Below, piece after piece: positions 6,764 to 11,505 of a DNA stretch of 11,505 bases (position 1 is its first letter; every line of letters begins with the position of its first letter). The translations under genes were made by a program, and so were the position numbers. A model generated the notes under the pieces. It was not told the DNA's origin and did no database searches. It saw nothing but the letters and a program-made list of their open reading frames with translations. Source of the stretch: Eggerthella sp. CAG:368 (GTDB lineage: Bacteria; Actinomycetota; Coriobacteriia; Coriobacteriales; Eggerthellaceae); assembly GCA_000434775.1 (NCBI GenBank), contig FR895487.1, forward strand, positions 79,341 to 90,845, read 5' to 3'.

Positions 6764-6952
6764 ATGGCACATCCAGTTATCAATAGTGATGAATGTATCG
6801 GTTGCGGTATTTGCGTCGATGCGTGTCCTCAAGGAGCTATTGAAGTTGTAGATGGCGTTCTTGAAGTTGTTAACGAAGAGGCATGCATTGCCTGTGGCGA
6901 CTGCGTTGAAGAATGCCCAATGGGAGCAATCGAGGAGATTGTTGAAGATTAA
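6764..6952 (+). CDS. 2[4Fe-4S] bacterial-type ferredoxin
   Basis: A 62-residue protein with two classic CxxCxxCxxxCP motifs, CIGCGICVDACP and CIACGDCVEECP, each binding one [4Fe-4S] cluster together with the distal Cys of the other motif. It is a small, acidic, soluble low-potential electron carrier of the clostridial type, usable by hydrogenase, pyruvate:ferredoxin oxidoreductase and similar enzymes. A TTG at 6746 would add six residues, but AAGGGG (6753-6758) sits 5 nt before the ATG at 6764 and the N-terminus MAHPVINSDEC is typical, so 6764 is chosen. Its position after hypE fits hydrogen metabolism but it could equally be a general ferredoxin. Confidence 0.93.
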   Translation: MAHPVINSDECIGCGICVDACPQGAIEVVDGVLEVVNEEACIACGDCVEECPMGAIEEIVED

Positions 6953-7054
6953 TTTCTTCTGTTCAAGGGGAGAGCGCTTGTTCGCGTTCTAGTGAAGCGC
7001 AAAGCTGTGGCTGGAGTTAAGCAGTTTGCAGCGCAGAAGAATTAATTATTACAT

Positions 7055-7090
7055 CAAAAGGACCCTGTCAAGCATGACGGGGTCCTTTTG
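7055..7090. terminator. Bidirectional terminator shared by the ferredoxin gene and the ABC operon
   Basis: CAAAAGGACCCTGTCA (7055-7070) pairs with TGACGGGGTCCTTTTG (7075-7090): 16 bp with a single T-G wobble and an AGCA loop. The plus strand ends in TTTT and the minus strand also ends in TTTT, so it can stop the ferredoxin transcript and the converging ABC transcript (stop at 7122). Confidence 0.85.
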
Positions 7091-7121
7091 TGTTCGTGGT
7101 ATGCATGGGTGTATCGGTTAT

Positions 7122-8885
7122 CTATACTGCCCATTCCTTGCTTTGAGTTTGAAGGGTAACCATACGATGGAAAACGCCATTAGGTCTTTCCATAAGGTCT
7201 TTAGGTGAACCTTGCTCTGCAACTGTTCCGTCTTTGAGAACAACGATTTTGTCAGCTCCCATAACGGTGCGCATACGATGCGCAATGACAAGTACTGTTT
7301 TGCCGACAAGCAAATGAGAAAGCGCGGTCTGTACCTGAGTTTCGTTTTCAACGTCTAGGGACGCTGTTGCTTCGTCGAGCAGTACGATGGGGGCATTCTT
7401 AAGCAGCGCTCGGGCAATAGAAATACGTTGACGTTCGCCACCCGAGAGCTTGCTGCCGTTTTCGCCAATAAGTGTGTCATAGCCATTAGGGAGTTTATTG
7501 GCGAACTCATCGCAGTTAGCCGCCTTCGCTGCCGCAAGAACTTCTTCATCAGCTGCATCACGGCGTCCAAGACGAATATTTTCAAGTATGGATTCATCAA
7601 AGAGCAAAACGTCTTGGAATACCACAGCGTAATCACGCAGCAGCGTTTCGGGGTCAATGCTGGCAATATTGATGTCGCCAACGCTTACTTCGCCTGAATC
7701 AACATCCCAGAATCGCGCCGCGAGTTTTGAGCAGGTAGACTTGCCGCTGCCGCTCGGGCCAACGAGCGCCGTAACTTCGCCTTCACGTGCTACAAAACTT
7801 ACATCCGTAAGAACTTGGTTGTGTGTGATGGATTTTTCTTCTTGAGTGGATGGTTGATAAGAAAAAGAAACGTTTTTGAATACGATGTCGTAGTTTTTGG
7901 GCTGGAAGGTATCGGAGCCTTCCATGATAGGTTCGGAAGCGAAATTGTTCATGCGTTCGGCTGAAGCATGGCTTGCAAACATTTCAAACAGAAGCATAAG
8001 GGCTTGGTCAAACGGTGCATAAATGCGGCTCACTACTAAAAGAAAGACGAACATAGTAAGAAAATCAACGGAGCCTTGCGCGATAAGCAATGCGCCCACC
8101 AAAATAGTGGTTGCGAAACCTAAACGCATCACAATTTGGCCGCTCTGCATAAAGAGACCGCCTACGCATTCATTTACTATGGTGCGATGTTCATAGTCGT
8201 CAATCTTTTTTGCTATATGGGAGAGAAACGTTTCTTCCTGATTCGTAGAACGAATTTCTCGCATGGTTTCAAGAATATTCTGAATTTCGTTTGAAACCGC
8301 TACGGCTTGTTCGCGTTGAAGTGTTTGGCGAGGCGTTAGAATCTTGCGCGACAAGAACATCAAGACAAACGCGATAGGAACCGACCAAACTGCCGCAAGC
8401 GTAAGCTGCCAGTTAAAAAAGAACAGCGTTATTGAAATAATTGCCGTGGAAATAAGGGCGCCATAAAGTTCGGGAACAACATGCGAAGCCACATGTTCGA
8501 TGGTGGTCGTGTCGGTCATGATAGTTTCGGTAAGATCGGCTACGTCGCGTTTTCCAAAGAAGGAAAGCGGAAGTTTGCGCAGACGTTCTCCGAGCGTAAC
8601 GCGCTGTTGCTTGCTTTCACGATATACAACACCATAGGTGTAATAGTACTGGTAGTTGTTGCTAAGCCAGTACAGAACAATAAAAACGAGCAAGCCAATA
8701 AGATAGGGAACAACATTAGGGAAGGGCGCCCCCTTGGTCATAGTTGCCAGAAGATCTTGCATAGCTAAAAACATGATGCCTACACCACCCATCATTACAA
8801 GGTTGGTGATAACCGTCCAAGTGGTACCAAGGCGTATGTTGCGTACACCGGAATCGGAAAGCGCATATTTTTCTTTAGTAGACAT
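7122..8885 (-). CDS. ABC half-transporter (permease fused to ATPase), second subunit of a heterodimer
   Basis: A 587-residue ABC type-IV exporter-fold protein. An N-terminal membrane domain with about six helices (roughly residues 20-310) is followed by a nucleotide-binding domain. Walker A is GPSGSGKST (376-384), the Q-loop Gln is at 424, the signature LSGGERQR at 480-487, Walker B VLLDE with catalytic E505, the D-loop SLD at 509-511 and the switch His at 536. All ATPase elements are intact. The ATG directly abuts the TAA of the upstream ABC gene, and a full Shine-Dalgarno AAGGAGG lies within the end of that gene, so the pair is translationally coupled and should form a heterodimer in the cytoplasmic membrane. 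Best guess is an IrtB/YbtQ-like or multidrug-type partner; the substrate is unknown. Confidence 0.88.
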   Translation of the reverse strand: MSTKEKYALSDSGVRNIRLGTTWTVITNLVMMGGVGIMFLAMQDLLATMTKGAPFPNVVPYLIGLLVFIVLYWLSNNYQYYYTYGVVYRESKQQRVTLGERLRKLPLSFFGKRDVADLTETIMTDTTTIEHVASHVVPELYGALISTAIISITLFFFNWQLTLAAVWSVPIAFVLMFLSRKILTPRQTLQREQAVAVSNEIQNILETMREIRSTNQEETFLSHIAKKIDDYEHRTIVNECVGGLFMQSGQIVMRLGFATTILVGALLIAQGSVDFLTMFVFLLVVSRIYAPFDQALMLLFEMFASHASAERMNNFASEPIMEGSDTFQPKNYDIVFKNVSFSYQPSTQEEKSITHNQVLTDVSFVAREGEVTALVGPSGSGKSTCSKLAARFWDVDSGEVSVGDINIASIDPETLLRDYAVVFQDVLLFDESILENIRLGRRDAADEEVLAAAKAANCDEFANKLPNGYDTLIGENGSKLSGGERQRISIARALLKNAPIVLLDEATASLDVENETQVQTALSHLLVGKTVLVIAHRMRTVMGADKIVVLKDGTVAEQGSPKDLMERPNGVFHRMVTLQTQSKEWAV

Positions 8886-10691
8886 TTATGCCACCTCCTT
8901 GGCAATTTTCCACTGAGTTGATTTTTGATAGTCGTTCCATAAACGTGCGTATAACCCCTGGTTAGCCAAGAGATCTGCGTGGGTTCCCTCTTCAGCAACT
9001 TTACCTTCGTTCAAAACGATAATCTTGTCGGCATTAACAACCGTAGAAAGGCGATGGGCAATCATGAGCACAGTTTTGTTTTCACAAAGACTACCGAAAG
9101 CCTTCTGAATAAGCGTTTCGTTTTCTGGGTCGGCAAACGCGGTAGCCTCGTCAAGGACTACGATAGGGGCGTCTTTCAAAATAGCGCGCGCAATCATAAT
9201 GCGTTGTTGTTCTCCGCCCGAAAGATACGTTCCTTCGCTTCCGATTAACGTATCAATTCCCTTAGGAAGTTTTTCGATAATGTCGTTGCATTGAGCGGCT
9301 TCGAGTGCGGCTAATGCGTCTTCTCGTGTTGCTCCCGTTTTGCCTGCAATGACGTTATCGAGAATGCTCTGTTTGAATAGACGACTATTCTGAAAGACGA
9401 ATGCTACATGGTTCATAAGATCGGTAGGATCAATGCCTTTTACGTCTGCGCCGCCAATTTTAACGGAGCCTTCGCTGGTATCCCAAAAGCGCGGAACCAA
9501 ACAAGCCGCGGTGGTTTTTCCTCCGCCCGAGGGGCCAACCAGCGCAACCGTTGCGCCTGCAGGAACAGTGAAGCTTAAATGATCGAGCGCGTTTTTGTGC
9601 GTTCCCTCATAGGCAAAAGAAACATCTTTGAATTCGATTGAGTTGTCTGCAGGTGTTTTCACTTCAGCTTTTGAAGGTGTAGAAATGACGGGCGCATTCA
9701 TAATCTCGCCTACACGTTGCATAACATCAGCAGAAATTTGTGACTCCTGGCCGATGAACATTACGCGCGTCATTGCAGTACTGATGAGCGCAGAGAAAAT
9801 GCAATAGAAGGCAAAGTTGGCCAAAAAGGTCGCAAGATTTGTTTCGCCTGGAGCAAGGAATAACACCAGGGGAACCAAAAAAATAGCAAGACCGTTTACG
9901 ATGGTAAGATTGGTAACCTGCTTCTTTTGACAGAATTTAACAGCGTAGTCTTCTGCTAGTCGCGAGTAATCATTGATGGCGTCATAAAATGCTCTAAAGG
10001 TATGAACCGTTTGTTGGAATACCTTCACAACAGGAACTCCGCGAACGTATTCGGTTCCTGTTTTGGTCATGCGAACCTGCGCTTCTTGGTATTGAGTCAT
10101 AAATTTAGCGCCTTTGGCTGACATCATGGTCATAATGCATGCCAGAGAAATAACCATCGCGAGCAAACATGCTAAGCCCATCCGCCAATCAAACACGAAG
10201 AGGACAACCAATAGGCCGATTCCTAAGGCAGCTGATCCCGCAGAATCGGGCAAAAGATGAGCCATGAGTGTTTCGGTATTAGTAGCACACCCGTCAATTA
10301 TGCGGCGAAGCTCACCTGAGGCTCGAGAATCAAAATATCCCAGGGGAACTTTAGTTAAATGCTCGGTTGTTTGTTTTTTGATGTTAGATGCAGTACGGAA
10401 TGCGGCCATATGAGTGCATAAAAGCGCAACAAGATACAAAAGAATACTTGCAAGAGCAAAGCTAAAAGCCCACCAGCCATAGGTTGCTATTTCGGTAGCA
10501 GCAGCCCAGTTTGGAGCAACGGCAAGTAAGTCACGCGCTACAAACCATAGACAAATGTAGGGACCAAACCCCAAAAGCATACTAAGAGCTGAAAGCAAAC
10601 ATCCAAGATAGGTAAGCCATTTTCTTTTACCCGCAAAAGCAAGCAAATCGCTTAGTCCTGGTTTCTTTTCTTTAGGTGTTTTCGAACTCAA
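8886..10691 (-). CDS. ABC half-transporter (permease fused to ATPase), first subunit of a heterodimer
   Basis: A 601-residue ABC protein with a six-helix membrane domain (about 25-320) and an ATPase domain. Walker A is GPSGGGKTT (386-394), the Q-loop Gln is at 434, the signature LSGGEQQR at 490-497, Walker B VVLDE with E515 and the switch His at 546. The D-loop region reads AFADPE (518-523) rather than the usual SALD, a variant I associate with IrtA/YbtP-like subunits of siderophore-type transporters. The start is TTG at 10691, since no ATG or GTG lies near; GGAGG sits 5 nt before it. It is first in a two-gene operon with the 587-residue partner and is divergent from a probable AraC-type regulator. 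The substrate and even the direction (export, or import as in IrtAB) are undetermined. Confidence 0.86.
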   Translation of the reverse strand: MSSKTPKEKKPGLSDLLAFAGKRKWLTYLGCLLSALSMLLGFGPYICLWFVARDLLAVAPNWAAATEIATYGWWAFSFALASILLYLVALLCTHMAAFRTASNIKKQTTEHLTKVPLGYFDSRASGELRRIIDGCATNTETLMAHLLPDSAGSAALGIGLLVVLFVFDWRMGLACLLAMVISLACIMTMMSAKGAKFMTQYQEAQVRMTKTGTEYVRGVPVVKVFQQTVHTFRAFYDAINDYSRLAEDYAVKFCQKKQVTNLTIVNGLAIFLVPLVLFLAPGETNLATFLANFAFYCIFSALISTAMTRVMFIGQESQISADVMQRVGEIMNAPVISTPSKAEVKTPADNSIEFKDVSFAYEGTHKNALDHLSFTVPAGATVALVGPSGGGKTTAACLVPRFWDTSEGSVKIGGADVKGIDPTDLMNHVAFVFQNSRLFKQSILDNVIAGKTGATREDALAALEAAQCNDIIEKLPKGIDTLIGSEGTYLSGGEQQRIMIARAILKDAPIVVLDEATAFADPENETLIQKAFGSLCENKTVLMIAHRLSTVVNADKIIVLNEGKVAEEGTHADLLANQGLYARLWNDYQKSTQWKIAKEVA

Positions 10692-10720
10692 AGCATCCTC
10701 CTTCCTTACGCACCCGCCAA

Positions 10721-10750
10721 AATATAGCGAGTTGATCTAAAAGTTAACAA
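10721..10750 (-). promoter_or_regulatory. Probable promoter of the ABC transporter operon
   Basis: On the minus strand TTGTTA (10750-10745) is followed after 18 bp by TATATT (10726-10721), a good sigma-70-type pair. The -10 lies 30 bp before the TTG start. Its -35 overlaps that of the divergent promoter at GTTAAC (10743-10748). Confidence 0.5.
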
Positions 10751-10773
10751 TGGTTTACTTTGCGTAGTATACT
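10744..10773 (+). promoter_or_regulatory. Probable promoter of the divergent regulator gene
   Basis: TTAACA (10744-10749), 18 bp, TATACT (10768-10773) on the plus strand, a close match to the sigma-70 consensus in both hexamers. The predicted leader before the GTG at 10834 is about 55 nt. The -10 sits within a palindrome AGTATACT (10766-10773), which might also bind a regulator. Confidence 0.5.
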
Positions 10774-10833
10774 TACAGGTACGATTACACTGCGTGATCG
10801 TGGACGAATTCCGAAATACTTGAGGTCGATTTG

Positions 10834-11505
10834 GTGCGAGTGATTTTTATGTATAAATTGCTCAAAAATATTCCAGAACCGTTGCAGGCGTTCATTGCCC
10901 CGCAGATGGAGCAGCTCGGCGTTGCGGAGATAAGCGGGCTGCCAAATTTGACGCAGGGTTTTATTGCCAAGGCGGATCAGACCCAATGCGAAGGAAACGT
11001 GCTTGTAGCAAGCATTGGAAACTCGTGTTTAGTTACCGTGCATACGGTGGTTCCCCATAAAGATATTGATTTAGTGGAAACGCCCAACGATTATGGCTGT
11101 ATATGCTCTGTTTCTGAAGCTGCTTTGAGTGGATGCCCTGTATATGTTCAACCAGAACTGAGTAGACCACGCGAAAATTTAGCAAGTTTTTTGTATCCAA
11201 AAGGAGAAATTCAGACGTCGATGAAGGCGGGAAAAATCTATTCCTGTGCAACCATTATTCTGACACCAGATTATATGAAGAACTTGCAGCGGTATTATCC
11301 TGGTGACTTCGATACACTTGCTCTTGATTTAGAAAAAACTCCCACCAATGAATTCCCTTCTCAACTCCGTCCGCTAATGCGAATGTTGGGGAGTAGGATT
11401 TCGAGTTTTCTGCTTAAGACTTCCGATAGAACACTTCCTAAAACGGTTTTTGGTGCAACTGAGCTTGTGGTAGGTAGCTACGCGGCGGCACTTGAGGCGG
11501 AAGAG
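10834..11505 (+). CDS. Probable AraC-type transcriptional regulator, N-terminal sensing part (cut by the window edge)
   Basis: An open frame runs without a stop to the right edge (at least 219 residues). It begins with MYKLLKNIPEPLQ and continues with a beta-rich region (about 30-130) containing a Cys-rich stretch (YGCICSV). A helical segment YYPGDFDTLALDLEK... and a helix like the pre-DNA-binding linker of AraC-family proteins follow. The helix-turn-helix itself would lie beyond the window, so the family call rests on this layout and on its place divergent from an ABC operon. GTG at 10834 is favoured as start because GAGGT (10822-10826) is 7 nt before it; the ATG at 10849 lacks a good ribosome binding site but is the alternative. 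If correct it would control the transporter operon through the shared promoter region. Confidence 0.6.
   Translation, partial: MRVIFMYKLLKNIPEPLQAFIAPQMEQLGVAEISGLPNLTQGFIAKADQTQCEGNVLVASIGNSCLVTVHTVVPHKDIDLVETPNDYGCICSVSEAALSGCPVYVQPELSRPRENLASFLYPKGEIQTSMKAGKIYSCATIILTPDYMKNLQRYYPGDFDTLALDLEKTPTNEFPSQLRPLMRMLGSRISSFLLKTSDRTLPKTVFGATELVVGSYAAALEAEE

Noticed and set aside
7026..7208. 60-residue open frame spanning the terminator hairpin and the end of the ABC gene
   Set aside because: It reads through the strong 16-bp hairpin and into the antisense of a real gene; there is no plausible ribosome binding site or domain.
8481..8768. 95-residue plus-strand open frame inside the 587-residue ABC gene
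   Set aside because: It is the antisense shadow of the transporter membrane domain.
1..11505. CRISPR array, tRNA, rRNA, insertion sequence or phage genes
   Set aside because: No regularly spaced repeats, cloverleaf, transposase, integrase or structural phage proteins could be seen on either strand.

Overview
The window looks like a chromosomal segment of a mid-GC, host-associated, probably anaerobic bacterium. The nickel regulator, HypE and a two-cluster ferredoxin point to anaerobic hydrogen or nickel metabolism. Protein style, compact leaders with strong Shine-Dalgarno sites and short convergent terminators would fit a low-GC member of the Coriobacteriia (Atopobium/Olsenella-like Actinobacteria). 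That placement is an impression from sequence style, not a demonstrated assignment. No phage, insertion sequence, CRISPR array, tRNA or rRNA was seen.

Left part (1-2810). The 3' end of a gene whose last 50 residues resemble a FIST_C sensory domain is followed by a hairpin. Next comes a complete aldehyde dehydrogenase (285-1718), then two hairpin terminators about 90 bp apart. A HAD-family phosphatase of the phosphoglycolate phosphatase type follows (1980-2651). A strong terminator at 2769-2800 serves the oppositely oriented galE.

Centre (2837-6952). On the minus strand lie galE (UDP-glucose 4-epimerase, with an unusual C-terminal-half insertion) and, upstream of it, an unrecognised 160-residue protein. 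On the plus strand is a nickel block: an 84-residue protein of unknown function, nikR (8 bp downstream, its ribosome binding site overlapping the stop of the small gene), hypE ending in the canonical PRIC tail, and, after a 289-bp gap, a 2[4Fe-4S] ferredoxin. AAGGT/ACCTT dyads lie in front of the small gene and again in the gap before the ferredoxin. They are candidate operators, possibly for NikR itself.

Right part (7055-11505). A near-perfect 16-bp hairpin is a shared bidirectional terminator for the ferredoxin and the converging ABC operon. The operon encodes two ABC half-transporters (601 and 587 residues; stop and start codons directly abutting) that should form a heterodimer of the IrtAB/YbtPQ-like or multidrug-exporter type. 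Divergent from it, running off the right edge, is a gene whose product looks like the ligand-binding half of an AraC-type regulator. The two divergent promoters appear to share one GTTAAC -35 region, so the regulator probably controls both itself and the transporter.

The gene families are mostly known. The parts without an obvious description are the 84-residue nikR-linked protein, the 160-residue minus-strand protein, the repeated AAGGT/ACCTT elements and the overlapping divergent promoter. No convincing wholly new system was found.
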